Under the pieces are notes generated by a model. That model did not search any database, had not been told where the DNA came from, and worked only from the letters and a program-made list of their open reading frames with translations. Below, piece after piece: positions 53,954-61,527 of a DNA stretch of 64,000 nucleotides (positions are counted from its first letter, which is position 1; each line of letters opens with the position of its first letter). The stretch is from Parvibaculum sp. (GTDB lineage: Bacteria; Pseudomonadota; Alphaproteobacteria; Parvibaculales; Parvibaculaceae), in NCBI GenBank assembly GCA_017642695.1, contig JAEPQD010000001.1, positions 860,764-924,763 on the forward strand, given 5' to 3'. Both the position numbers and the translations under genes were made by a program.

Positions 53954-55120
53954 TTACAGAGCCGTCTTCAGAAACGACACCACGTCGTCCGCGGTCTCGA
54001 TGGGGCGCGGGTTCGTGCGCGTCCAGATGTCATGCATGATCGCTTCCGCGAGATCCGGAAGATCGCTCTCCCTGACGCCGACCTCGCCGAGACTGCGCGG
54101 CATGCCGAGCCCACGGATGAGCTTGTCCGCCGCCTCGCTTGCATTTCCTCCGCCGAGCGCCGCCGCAATCCGCTTCTGCCGCTCGCCATTGACGCTTTCG
54201 TTCCAGGCGAGGGCATAAGGCGCCATCACGCAGGAAGTGTGGCCGTGCGGCACGTCGAAGGTGCCGCCAAGCGCATGGCCCGTCGCATGGCTGATCCCCA
54301 TCGGCACGCCGGCGACGACCGGGATCATGGATTGCCAGGCGCCAATCTGGCATTTGAGGCGGCCGTCGAGGTCCTTCGGATCGGCCTTTGCGCGCGGCAG
54401 CCCTTCGGCGAGATTGCGGAGCGCGTTCTCGGCAACGCCGTCGCAGAATTCGTTGGAGAGGAAGGAACCGAGCGTTTCCATCGCGTGGTCGAGCGCGCGG
54501 ACGCCGGTCGAGAGCCACAGCCATTCCGGCGTGTAGACCGTCATGGCGGGGTCGAGCACGACGGCGACCGGTGCCATCAGCCGATGCTGATAGCCCTGCT
54601 TCAGTTTCGCCTTCTCGTCGGTCGCGCCGCTGAGCGCGTTGAACTCGCCGCCCGAAAGCGTCGTCGGCACGCAGACCGCGCGGACATCCGGCCCTTCGAA
54701 TTCGGGCAGCACCACGGCGCCGTCGCCGCCCACATACATGTGGTAGGGCTCCATGTCGTCATGGGTCTTGAGGTCGTGCTTGAGACAGAGCGTGACGATC
54801 TTCGCGGCATCGGTGATCGAGCCGCCGCCGATGGAGACGATGAGATCGGCCTTCGCGGCGCGGGCCTGCGCGGCCGCATCGAGCACGGCGGCGCGCGGCG
54901 CATGGGCGGGCATGCCGTCATAGGTGCCGGCATGGCGCTTCCCGAGCGCCTTCGCGATCTTTTCGATCTCGTCCGTGTCGCGGTTGAGCGTGCGGCTCGC
55001 CATCAGGAAGACGCGGGACGCGCCCTGCGTTTCCGCTTCCTCGGCGATGGCCTCCGCCGCGGGCCGCCCGATGAAGACGCGCTCCGTCGCGGTCTGCGAA
55101 TAGGTCGCTCCGGCGGACAT
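53954..55120 (-). CDS. Iron-containing alcohol dehydrogenase / maleylacetate reductase-like
   Basis: A 388-residue group-III dehydrogenase. The NAD(P) motif GGGSITDAAK is near residue 98. Metal ligands are visible in GVPMGISHATGHALGGTFDVPHGHTSCV. The presence of GISHATGHALG and the overall length fit both maleylacetate reductase and Fe-ADH; no ring-cleavage dioxygenase is nearby, so the alcohol/aldehyde role is slightly preferred. I chose ATG 55120, preceded by GGGGAGG; the longer frame to 55234 lacks a site and runs into the divergent promoter region. Confidence 0.85.
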   Translation of the reverse strand: MSAGATYSQTATERVFIGRPAAEAIAEEAETQGASRVFLMASRTLNRDTDEIEKIAKALGKRHAGTYDGMPAHAPRAAVLDAAAQARAAKADLIVSIGGGSITDAAKIVTLCLKHDLKTHDDMEPYHMYVGGDGAVVLPEFEGPDVRAVCVPTTLSGGEFNALSGATDEKAKLKQGYQHRLMAPVAVVLDPAMTVYTPEWLWLSTGVRALDHAMETLGSFLSNEFCDGVAENALRNLAEGLPRAKADPKDLDGRLKCQIGAWQSMIPVVAGVPMGISHATGHALGGTFDVPHGHTSCVMAPYALAWNESVNGERQKRIAAALGGGNASEAADKLIRGLGMPRSLGEVGVRESDLPDLAEAIMHDIWTRTNPRPIETADDVVSFLKTAL

Positions 55121-55142
55121 GGTTCCTCCCCGCATTCTTGTT

Positions 55143-55198
55143 GCGGCAAGCATAGCCTTTGCCGCCATACCCGTCAGTATATAAAATAGACGTCGGGT
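55143..55198. promoter_or_regulatory. Inverted repeats in the Fe-ADH/monooxygenase divergent region (candidate TetR operator)
   Basis: GCGGCAA (55143-55149) and TTGCCGC (55159-55165) form a perfect 7-bp dyad with a 9-bp spacer, beginning 23 bp from the Fe-ADH start. A second dyad ACCCG/CGGGT (55169-55173 / 55194-55198) flanks an AT-rich stretch that may hold -10 elements. Their size fits TetR operators. Confidence 0.5.
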
Positions 55199-55283
55199 AA
55201 AAAGCCGCTGTTCAGCGTGGCCCGCAAGCGTCATACTCGGGCCAAACGGAACCAGAAAAACAAGATCCCGGGGAGGAACGTCG

Positions 55284-56534
55284 ATGAAATTCGGAGTGTT
55301 CTACGAACTGCAATTGCCGAAGCCCTGGAAGGAAGGCGACGAGCATCGCCTGTTCCACGAGGCGCTCGAACAGATCGTGCTGGCGGACAGGCTCGGCTTC
55401 GACCACGCCTGGGAAGTGGAGCATCACTTCCTCGACGAATATTCGCACTCCTCCTCGCCGGAGGTTTTCCTCGCAGCGGCGGCGTCGGTGACGAAGAACA
55501 TCCGCCTCGGCCACGGCATCCGCCAGGTGATCCCGAACTACAACCATCCCGCGCGCACGGCGGAGGGCCTCGCGACGCTCGACATCATGTCGAACGGCCG
55601 CGTCGAGTTCGGCATCGGCGAGGGCGCGACGCGGCTCGAGCTCGGCGGCTTCCACATCCCCGCGAAGGAAAAGCGCGCCATGGCGATCGAGGCCGGCGAG
55701 CAGATCGCGAACATGATGGTGCTCGACCCCTATCCGGGCTTCGAGGGGAAGTATTTCTCGATGCCTTGCCGCAACGTGCTGCCGAAGCCGGTGCAGAAGC
55801 CGCACCCGCCGATGTGGATGGCCTGCACCAATCGCGACACGATCAAGGTGGCGGCGTCGCTGGGCGTCGGCGCGCTCGCCTTCTCCTTTGTCGATCCTGA
55901 AGAGGCGAAAGCCTGGTCCGACATCTATTACGGCATCATCAAGTCCGACGAGTGCCGGCCGATCGGCCACTCGGTGAATGCCAACATCGCGATGGTGTCG
56001 AACTTCTCGTTGCACGAGGACCGCGAAGAAGCGATCCGCCGTGGTCACGAGGGTTTCGAGTTCTTCGGCTATGCGCTGAACGCGCTCGTCGCCCATGACA
56101 CGGTGCCGGGCCGCACCGATATGTGGGGCGACTACATCAAGGCGCGCGGCAACCGTACGCAGGAAGTGATCGACGCGGCGAAGCGCGCCGATGCCATCGC
56201 GACCGGCATCGGGACGCCGGACGACATGCGCGCGCATCTCCGCGCCTTCCGCGATGCGGGCGTCGACCAGGTGATCTTCATGCAGCAGGCGGGGCGCAAC
56301 AAACACTCCGACATCTGCGAGTCGCTGGAGCTCTTTGCGAAGGAAGTGATGCCGGAGTTCAAGAAGGAAGCGGCGGAACGCGAAGCGAGGAAACAGAAGG
56401 AGCTTGCGCCCTATATCGAGGCAGCGCTGAAGCGGAAACACTGGATGAAGCCGCTGGAAGATCACGAGATTCCGGTGGTGCAGGCCTCCGTGAAAAAAGC
56501 GCAGGTGAACCAGAGCACCAGCGCGGCGGAGTAG
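55284..56534 (+). CDS. Luciferase-like (LLM class) flavin-dependent monooxygenase
   Basis: A 416-residue bacterial-luciferase-fold oxidoreductase. MKFGVFYELQLPKPW begins the TIM barrel. EVEHHFLDEYSHSSSPEVFLAAAASVTKNIRLGHGI is the classic luciferase family block. GRVEFGIGEGATRLELGGF and MWMACTNRDTIKVAASLGVGAL follow. Such enzymes use reduced flavin and O2 on hydrocarbon, ketone or heteroatom substrates. It is divergent from the Fe-ADH–TetR–CoA-ligase–MBL operon (163 bp apart), suggesting a common pathway. A good GGGAGG ribosome site precedes the start. Confidence 0.88.
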   Translation: MKFGVFYELQLPKPWKEGDEHRLFHEALEQIVLADRLGFDHAWEVEHHFLDEYSHSSSPEVFLAAAASVTKNIRLGHGIRQVIPNYNHPARTAEGLATLDIMSNGRVEFGIGEGATRLELGGFHIPAKEKRAMAIEAGEQIANMMVLDPYPGFEGKYFSMPCRNVLPKPVQKPHPPMWMACTNRDTIKVAASLGVGALAFSFVDPEEAKAWSDIYYGIIKSDECRPIGHSVNANIAMVSNFSLHEDREEAIRRGHEGFEFFGYALNALVAHDTVPGRTDMWGDYIKARGNRTQEVIDAAKRADAIATGIGTPDDMRAHLRAFRDAGVDQVIFMQQAGRNKHSDICESLELFAKEVMPEFKKEAAEREARKQKELAPYIEAALKRKHWMKPLEDHEIPVVQASVKKAQVNQSTSAAE

Positions 56535-56587
56535 ATCCACCAACTTGTCTGGGCTGCGCCGCTTGCGCAGCCCTTCGCACATGCTTA

Positions 56588-56603
56588 TTGTGTATCTACA
56601 CAA
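56588..56603. promoter_or_regulatory. Candidate MarR operator upstream of the marR-type gene
   Basis: TTGTGTATCTACACAA is a 16-bp palindrome (7-bp arms, 2-bp centre) ending 11 bp before the MarR-family ATG. Its core GTGTATCTACAC is identical at 11 of 12 positions to the palindrome before the 4Fe-4S/SCP2 gene. This suggests autoregulation plus control of that gene. Confidence 0.7.
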
Positions 56604-56614
56604 ACGGGCGAGAA

Positions 56615-57049
56615 ATGAGCAGGACAGTTACCGAACGGGACGTGCGCGAGAACTGTGCCGCTCTGAGAGCACGTATGGCGACGCGGAAACTGACGCGGTC
56701 CTACGACAAGGCACTGAAGCCCGCTGGCCTCAAGATCACGCAGTTCACGCTGTTGATCGCGGTGGAGGAAGGCAGCGCGAAATCGCTGACTGCGCTTGCC
56801 GATATGCTGGCGCTGGAACGCTCCAGCCTTGTGCGCAATGTGAAGCTTCTCGAGGATGAAGGGTTGATAGAAAGCGCACCAAGCGGCGAGGGGCGGTCGC
56901 TCGGGCTGAAGCTCACGAAAGCGGGCCGGAAGAAGCTCACCCAGGCGCTGCCGCTCTGGCGCGAGGCGCAGACCCACGTCGAGACCGCGCTCGGTCAGAG
57001 CTGGCCGTCCGTGAAGAAGTCACTCCACCAGTTGATCCAGAAGATCTGA
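56615..57049 (+). CDS. MarR-family transcriptional regulator
   Basis: A 144-residue winged-helix regulator. The core is ITQFTLLIAVEEGSAKSLTALADMLALERSSLVRNVKLLEDEGLIESAPSGEGRSLGLKLTKAGRKKL, with the recognition helix near RSSLVRNVKLL and the wing at SGEGRSLGLKLT. MarR proteins bind palindromes as dimers and release on binding a small aromatic or lipid ligand. I chose ATG 56615. It converges with the 4Fe-4S/SCP2 gene 3 bp away, and the two share a similar operator. Confidence 0.9.
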   Translation: MSRTVTERDVRENCAALRARMATRKLTRSYDKALKPAGLKITQFTLLIAVEEGSAKSLTALADMLALERSSLVRNVKLLEDEGLIESAPSGEGRSLGLKLTKAGRKKLTQALPLWREAQTHVETALGQSWPSVKKSLHQLIQKI

Positions 57050-57052
57050 AGG

Positions 57053-58402
57053 TCAGGCTTCGACCCGGTAGACCGGGAAGCAGTTCCGGATCGCCTCCGC
57101 CTTCTCCATGTTGCCGTTGAAGACAGCACCATGTTGCGCGATGGCGTCGGCGAGCGGGAGCCCGTCGCGGAAGATCGCATGGAGCGTTTTCCAGTCGAGC
57201 GTGAGCGAGGCGTCGCTCGTCTCCGGCGCCTTGAAATCCACTTCGAGCTTCGAATTGCGGACGCGCACCGTCGCGTGAAGCGGCCCGTGATCGGAAACGG
57301 AAAGCGCGAGTGTCGCGTCGAGCCGGCGCGCTCTTCGCCGCTGGAAGGTGAGCGTGAGGCCGAACAGGAAGGAGAAGGGGTTGTCGGAGGGGATGTTGTA
57401 GTCGACGAGCTTCACTTCCTTCGTCTTGAGGCGCTGCGGAACGCTTTCCTCGGCGTCGGAATTCTTCAACACGTAGACGATCTCGGGTTTCGCGAGCAGC
57501 GGATCGAGAATGCGCTTCCGGTATTCGACCTTGTCTTCCATGTAGGGGCCGAGCACGTCGGAGCCCGCGGGACAGACGCTCAGGCAATAGGCCGCCTTGT
57601 AGCCCGGCTTGAAGGAAAGGCTCTGCCACATGGAAACGCTTTCGCCAGGCGGCACGCGCCGGTCGTAGTCGTCGGCATCCTTCGCCTCGACGACCTCATG
57701 CACCCAGTCGACGAAGCCGCCCATGAATTCGCGGTAGTTATGCGTGTAGCAGGCGGAGAAGTTGAAGGAGCCGTCCATGCCGATGGCTTCCACCGGGCAG
57801 GCGGCGACACAGAGCTTGCAGTCCAGACAGGGCGCATAGTCGAGCGGCGCGGAGGGCGTGTCGATCTCGCGGTCGATGACGATGGTGCCGAGCAGGATGA
57901 AGCTGCCGAAGCGCGGATGGATCACGTTGCGATGGAGGCCCATCTTGCCGAGGCCCGCCGCTTCCGCGATCGGCTTGTGCGAGATGACACGCATGCCGGC
58001 GGGATAGGCCTGCGCCTCCATCGGGAAGGCGGCGGCGGGATTGACCGCGCCGAAACCCATCGCCTCGAGTTTTCGCACAGCGCGCCGCGCGACATGGTTC
58101 ACATCGTCATAGGTCTGGTGGAACTCCTCGTTCGCGACCGAGCGAACGGAGGTGCGGACCGTGTCGCGGTTCATGCGGACGACGAAGCTGATGAGCGTCT
58201 TCGCATTCGGAAGCAGCGCCGAGATCCAGGCCTGCTGGTCGGCGACCGCCGGGTTCGACACGGCAACAAAGCCGCAATCGTCCGCGCCGCAATCGAGCAT
58301 CAGCGCGCGCAGGCTCTCCGCGGTGATCGTTCCGGCCTCGTTGCCGCCCTCCGTGCGCCAGCGCGCCACATCGGGATGCTCTCCCGCGAGATCGTGTGCC
58401 AT
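57053..58402 (-). CDS. QueG/reductive-dehalogenase-like 4Fe-4S protein fused to an SCP2 sterol-carrier domain
   Basis: A 449-residue two-part protein. Residues 30-340 have a corrinoid-reductase-like layout: an N-terminal alpha/beta region with SHKPIAEAAGLGKMGLHRNVIHPRFGSF (141-168), a cluster motif CLDCKLCVAACP (Cys192/195/198/202) and further cysteines at 218, 273 and 277 (YCLSVCPAG) that could ligate a second cluster. The C-terminal part (about 345-449, TLALSVSDHGPLHATVR and LTLDWKTLHAIFRDGLPLADAIAQHGAVFNGNMEKAEAI) is an SCP2-type lipid/sterol-binding domain. The reaction is unknown. Reductive action on a hydrophobic substrate held by SCP2 is inferred from the fusion. A perfect 20-bp palindrome lies 14 bp upstream. 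Confidence 0.75.
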   Translation of the reverse strand: MAHDLAGEHPDVARWRTEGGNEAGTITAESLRALMLDCGADDCGFVAVSNPAVADQQAWISALLPNAKTLISFVVRMNRDTVRTSVRSVANEEFHQTYDDVNHVARRAVRKLEAMGFGAVNPAAAFPMEAQAYPAGMRVISHKPIAEAAGLGKMGLHRNVIHPRFGSFILLGTIVIDREIDTPSAPLDYAPCLDCKLCVAACPVEAIGMDGSFNFSACYTHNYREFMGGFVDWVHEVVEAKDADDYDRRVPPGESVSMWQSLSFKPGYKAAYCLSVCPAGSDVLGPYMEDKVEYRKRILDPLLAKPEIVYVLKNSDAEESVPQRLKTKEVKLVDYNIPSDNPFSFLFGLTLTFQRRRARRLDATLALSVSDHGPLHATVRVRNSKLEVDFKAPETSDASLTLDWKTLHAIFRDGLPLADAIAQHGAVFNGNMEKAEAIRNCFPVYRVEA

Positions 58403-58415
58403 GCCCGTCTCCCTA

Positions 58416-58435
58416 TATAGTGTATATACACTATA
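58416..58435. promoter_or_regulatory. Perfect 20-bp palindrome, candidate MarR operator
   Basis: TATAGTGTATATACACTATA is exactly self-complementary. It lies 13 bp upstream of the 4Fe-4S/SCP2 start on the minus strand and overlaps any likely -10 element. Its centre GTGTATATACAC differs by one base from the site before the MarR-family gene. Confidence 0.75.
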
Positions 58436-58477
58436 AGAAACGAAGCGGCACTGGACAAGGCACCGGCTGCGAAAATA

Positions 58478-58498
58478 TTGCGTATTGAATATACGCAA
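58478..58498. promoter_or_regulatory. Inverted repeat TTGCGTAT-N5-ATACGCAA upstream of the PhyH-like gene
   Basis: TTGCGTAT (58478-58485) and ATACGCAA (58491-58498) form a perfect 8-bp dyad around TGAAT. The half-site resembles TTGTGTA at the MarR gene but the spacing is wider, so it may be bound by the same or by a different regulator. It lies 111 bp before the PhyH-like start. Confidence 0.5.
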
Positions 58499-58609
58499 AC
58501 TGGAAGTCGGATATTGAGGAGGTTAGGGTGGGATACGGCTCCCCGGGAAAGCGGAGCCGCGAACGAGGCGGGATGTACCCGGCATCAGAATTCAAAAAAG
58601 GGGGGGGGA

Positions 58610-59458
58610 ATGCTGAAGGGAAAGATCGATCTCGAGGCGAAATACGCGGATTTCGAGCGCGACGGCTATGTGATCTTCGAGAACGTTATCGAACCGGACC
58701 TCATCGCCGAGATCAAGGATGAACTGCTGCGCGTCGAGCGCGACAACAATATGGGCTTTCGCGAGACCGACTTCGAAGGCAAACGCACGGTGCGTATCTA
58801 CAACCTGCTGGCTCACGGACCGACCTTCTGGAAGATTCCGATCCACGAGGCGACGCTGCCATTCGCCGAAAAGGTGCTCGACGAGGAGCTGCAGGTTTCG
58901 TCGGTGAGCGCGATCACGCTCTGCCCGGGCCAGGGCGCACAACCTCTGCATGCGGACGATCAGTTGATCCCGGTGCCGAAGCCGCATCAGCCCTTAACGC
59001 TGAACTGCGTCTGGGCGATCTCCGACTTCACGGAAGAGAACGGTGCGACGCGGCTCGTGCCCGGCAGCCACAAGGCGAGCGGCATGCCGGACTACGATAT
59101 CGAGATGGACACGGTGGCGGGCGAGATGCCGGCAGGCTCGGTGCTCTTCTGGCATGGCAGCCTGTGGCACGCGGGCGGTACCAACAAGACGGATGATCGC
59201 CGCTTTTGCGTCGCGAACTACTATTGCGCGGGCTTCATTCGCCAGCAGGAGAACCAGCAGCTCGGCATTCCGCTCGACGAAGCGCGAAAGTTTCCGCGGC
59301 GGCTGCAGGAACTTTGCGGTTACTCGGTATACCGGGGCCTTTATGGCCATGTCGACAATGAGGACCCAATTGCGATGCTCGGCCAGGAGAACGGAGCGAA
59401 GCTGATCTGGCAGCGCGGCTACGACGAGATGTATGAGGACAAGAAGACAGGTGAATAA
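58610..59458 (+). CDS. Phytanoyl-CoA dioxygenase (PhyH)-like Fe(II)/2-oxoglutarate oxygenase
   Basis: A 282-residue non-heme iron oxygenase. The HxD pair His114/Asp116 (LHADDQLIPVP) and a distal His (FWHGSLWHAGGTN, His182 or His187) form the facial triad. The C-terminal part has RRFCVANYYCAGFIRQQENQQ. PhyH proteins hydroxylate acyl-CoAs or other hydrophobic molecules next to a carbonyl. The start ATG at 58610 follows an A6G9 homopolymer tract that doubles as its ribosome site. The gene is divergent from the 4Fe-4S/SCP2 gene, with palindromes in between. Confidence 0.85.
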   Translation: MLKGKIDLEAKYADFERDGYVIFENVIEPDLIAEIKDELLRVERDNNMGFRETDFEGKRTVRIYNLLAHGPTFWKIPIHEATLPFAEKVLDEELQVSSVSAITLCPGQGAQPLHADDQLIPVPKPHQPLTLNCVWAISDFTEENGATRLVPGSHKASGMPDYDIEMDTVAGEMPAGSVLFWHGSLWHAGGTNKTDDRRFCVANYYCAGFIRQQENQQLGIPLDEARKFPRRLQELCGYSVYRGLYGHVDNEDPIAMLGQENGAKLIWQRGYDEMYEDKKTGE

Positions 59459-59626
59459 GCGGAATCAGCTCCGCGCAATCGGGAGGAAACGGTTGTGGAG
59501 ACGCCGCGGCGACTCTTCATGGAACCGTTTCCGTCCGAACGCATTTAAGAGGGAATGATCCGGCAGCATATGCCGCCAGAGGGGCACAGCTGCGCCGGCA
59601 AAGCCCACGTTCAACGGGAGACAGAC

Positions 59627-60142
59627 ATGAAACATTCCCCGAAATACCTTCTCGGGACCGCCTCCATGGCGGCGCTGCTGGTGGTTGCGGCGTGCGACCA
59701 GAACGAAGAAGAGCAGACTGGCGACGCAGTGGGCGAGATGGAATCCTCTGAAACGGCAGTGCCGCTGACGAGCGAGCCGGGCGACGCGACGCAGGGCATG
59801 ATGGACGAGACAGCCGACAACACTGTGCCCACGAACGACATGGACGAAAACGACATGTCGATGGGCGAGGAGGCGGCCGCCGAAAACACGGATGCCGAAA
59901 CCATTGCCGGTACGGACGGCGACGAAATCGCCACGAACTGCCAGGCGGCGGCCGATACGCTCGACAGTTCATGGACCGGCAAGCCCTACGCAGACGCCGA
60001 GGCCGAGATTTCGGGAAATGAGGATGTCGCGACCATCCGCGTGATCCGCCCGGATGAAGCGGTGACGCAGGATTTCCGCACCGACCGCCTCAACGTCGAA
60101 CTCGACGCGGAAGACAACATTACCCGTATTTACTGCGGCTGA
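59627..60142 (+). CDS. Lipoprotein with C-terminal peptidase-inhibitor I78-like domain
   Basis: A 171-residue predicted lipoprotein. The signal ends in the lipobox VVAAC (Cys23). A very acidic Met/Asp/Glu-rich linker (about 25-100, e.g. NDMDENDMSMGEE) follows. The C-terminal I78-like domain has IRVIRPDEAVTQDFRTDRLNVELDAEDNITRIYCG. Cys105 and Cys170 could form the disulfide typical of I78 proteins. These inhibit serine proteases in the periplasm or outside the cell; inhibitory activity is inferred. Aspartate at the +2 position after Cys23 predicts inner-membrane retention in enterobacteria, but may not apply here. I chose ATG 59627 with GGGAGACAGAC ahead. Confidence 0.8.
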   Translation: MKHSPKYLLGTASMAALLVVAACDQNEEEQTGDAVGEMESSETAVPLTSEPGDATQGMMDETADNTVPTNDMDENDMSMGEEAAAENTDAETIAGTDGDEIATNCQAAADTLDSSWTGKPYADAEAEISGNEDVATIRVIRPDEAVTQDFRTDRLNVELDAEDNITRIYCG

Positions 60143-60167
60143 TCTGAGCGGGCGAGGCTCGTTCGCC

Positions 60168-60695
60168 TTAGCGGACGGGCCTCACCGGATTGCTGCCGTC
60201 CCAGTCGATGGCGGCCTTGCGGATATGTTCGAAGAACTGCCCCTTCGAGCCGCTGATATCCGACATCTCGATCACGGTGCCGGGATGTGTCTCGGTGTCG
60301 AAATAGACGAAACGGCCTTTTTCCCCGCCGATCTGCCCCTCATGCCCGACCTTGTAGCCCGCCGCGAGGGCGCGGTCGTAGGCCGCCTGGTAGTCGGTCG
60401 TCCAGTAGGACATGTGCTGCAGCCCCTCGCGCCCCGCATTGAGGAAATCCATGTACATGGAGGGTGCGTCGTTGCGCTGCTGGATGAGCTCGATCTGGAG
60501 ATCGCCTGTATTGCCGAGCGCGATGCTCATCTCGACCGGCGAAGGCTTGCCCCTGTAGGTGAACCAGTCGCATTTCACGCGGTCGATGTAATAGAAGGGG
60601 CCGACGCCAAGGACTTCCGTCCAGTGCTTCAACGCGGCTTCGATGTCGCGTACGACATAGCCGTTCTGGCAGACCTTCCCGAAAAAGCGGCTCAT
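60168..60695 (-). CDS. VOC (glyoxalase/dioxygenase) superfamily protein
   Basis: A 175-residue vicinal-oxygen-chelate protein. The fold is evident from VCQNGYVVRDIEAALKHWTEVLGVGPFYY at the start and GLQHMSYWTTDYQAAYDRALAAGYKVGHEG in the middle. Candidate ligands are His103 or so in LQHMSYW and Glu in the TVIEMSD strand. The function is unknown; a role in catabolism of hydrophobic compounds fits its neighbours. The ATG at 60695 has AGGAGG ahead at 5 bases; a GTG two codons earlier is too close to it. Confidence 0.8.
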   Translation of the reverse strand: MSRFFGKVCQNGYVVRDIEAALKHWTEVLGVGPFYYIDRVKCDWFTYRGKPSPVEMSIALGNTGDLQIELIQQRNDAPSMYMDFLNAGREGLQHMSYWTTDYQAAYDRALAAGYKVGHEGQIGGEKGRFVYFDTETHPGTVIEMSDISGSKGQFFEHIRKAAIDWDGSNPVRPVR

Positions 60696-60761
60696 GGGCA
60701 CCTCCTGTTTTCGGGCGTTATGGCATGCGGGAGCCTGGCTGCGAAGCGCTGCCCACGACCC

Positions 60762-60789
60762 TTGACGAACCCGCCTTTTCCCTTATAAA
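60762..60789 (+). promoter_or_regulatory. Sigma-70 promoter for rpmI–rplT (and probably pheST)
   Basis: TTGACG (60762-60767) and TATAAA (60784-60789) are 16 bp apart, close to consensus. They precede rpmI by 138 bp. The long leader contains self-complementary GGCAT/ATGCC segments and may carry ribosomal-protein autoregulation. Confidence 0.7.
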
Positions 60790-60927
60790 TCCGCGCCTTC
60801 GGGGTGGCCCGGCCTGTAGGGCATGCCGTGACCGCCCGTAATGCCAAGACCCGGACCCGCCGCCTTCCGAATTCTTCAATGAATTCAAGGTCTTCAAGGG
60901 CAGGTTCTACAAAACACGGAGAGCAAA

Positions 60928-61134
60928 ATGCCCAAGCTGAAGACCAAGAGTGGCGTGAAGAAGCGTTTCAGCTTCACCGCCACCGGAAAAGTGAAGCGCG
61001 GCCAGACCGGCAAGCAGCACGGCATGATCAAACGGACCAACAAGCAGATCCGCAACCTGCGCGGCACGACGCTCGTCGCCGAGCCGGATGCCAAGCGGAT
61101 TGTGAAGATTTTCGCGCCTTACGGCCTGAAATAA
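60928..61134 (+). CDS. rpmI: 50S ribosomal protein L35
   Basis: A 68-residue ribosomal protein. [25 protein letters not shown] and [22 protein letters not shown] are the L35 signature, and Lys/Arg make up about a third of residues. ACGGAGAGC is the ribosome site. It is followed by rplT 36 bp later, the usual order, although infC is not with them here. A strong promoter lies 138 bp upstream. Confidence 0.97.
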   Translation: MPKLKTKSGVKKRFSFTATGKVKRGQTGKQHGMIKRTNKQIRNLRGTTLVAEPDAKRIVKIFAPYGLK

Positions 61135-61170
61135 CGCTTTAGGTCCCCCTTTCTTTCGAGGAGAAATCTC

Positions 61171-61527
61171 ATGTCGCGCGTCAAACGGGGCGTTACCGCC
61201 CATGCCCGGCACCGCAAAGTCATCAAGAAGGCGAAGGGCTATTACGGCCGCCGCAAGAATACCTTCCGCACGGCCAATCAGGCCGTCGAGAAGGCGGGCC
61301 AGTATGCCTATCGCGACCGTCGCACGCGGAAGCGCAATTTCCGCGCGCTCTGGATCCAGCGCATCAACGCCGGTGTCCGCGAGCACGGCCTGACCTATTC
61401 GCGATTTATCGACGGCCTCGCCAAGGCTGGCATCGAAGTGGACCGCAAGGTGCTCTCCGATCTCGCCATCCATGAGCCCGAGGCCTTCAAGGCTCTGGTC
61501 GCCCAGGCGCAGTCGGCCCTGAAATAA
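61171..61527 (+). CDS. rplT: 50S ribosomal protein L20
   Basis: A 118-residue ribosomal protein required for assembly of the 50S subunit. [39 protein letters not shown] is the L20 N-terminus. [35 protein letters not shown] is the globular domain. GAGGAG precedes the start. L20 commonly represses its own operon. In this window any such target would be in the rpmI leader, since infC is unlinked. Confidence 0.98.
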   Translation: MSRVKRGVTAHARHRKVIKKAKGYYGRRKNTFRTANQAVEKAGQYAYRDRRTRKRNFRALWIQRINAGVREHGLTYSRFIDGLAKAGIEVDRKVLSDLAIHEPEAFKALVAQAQSALK

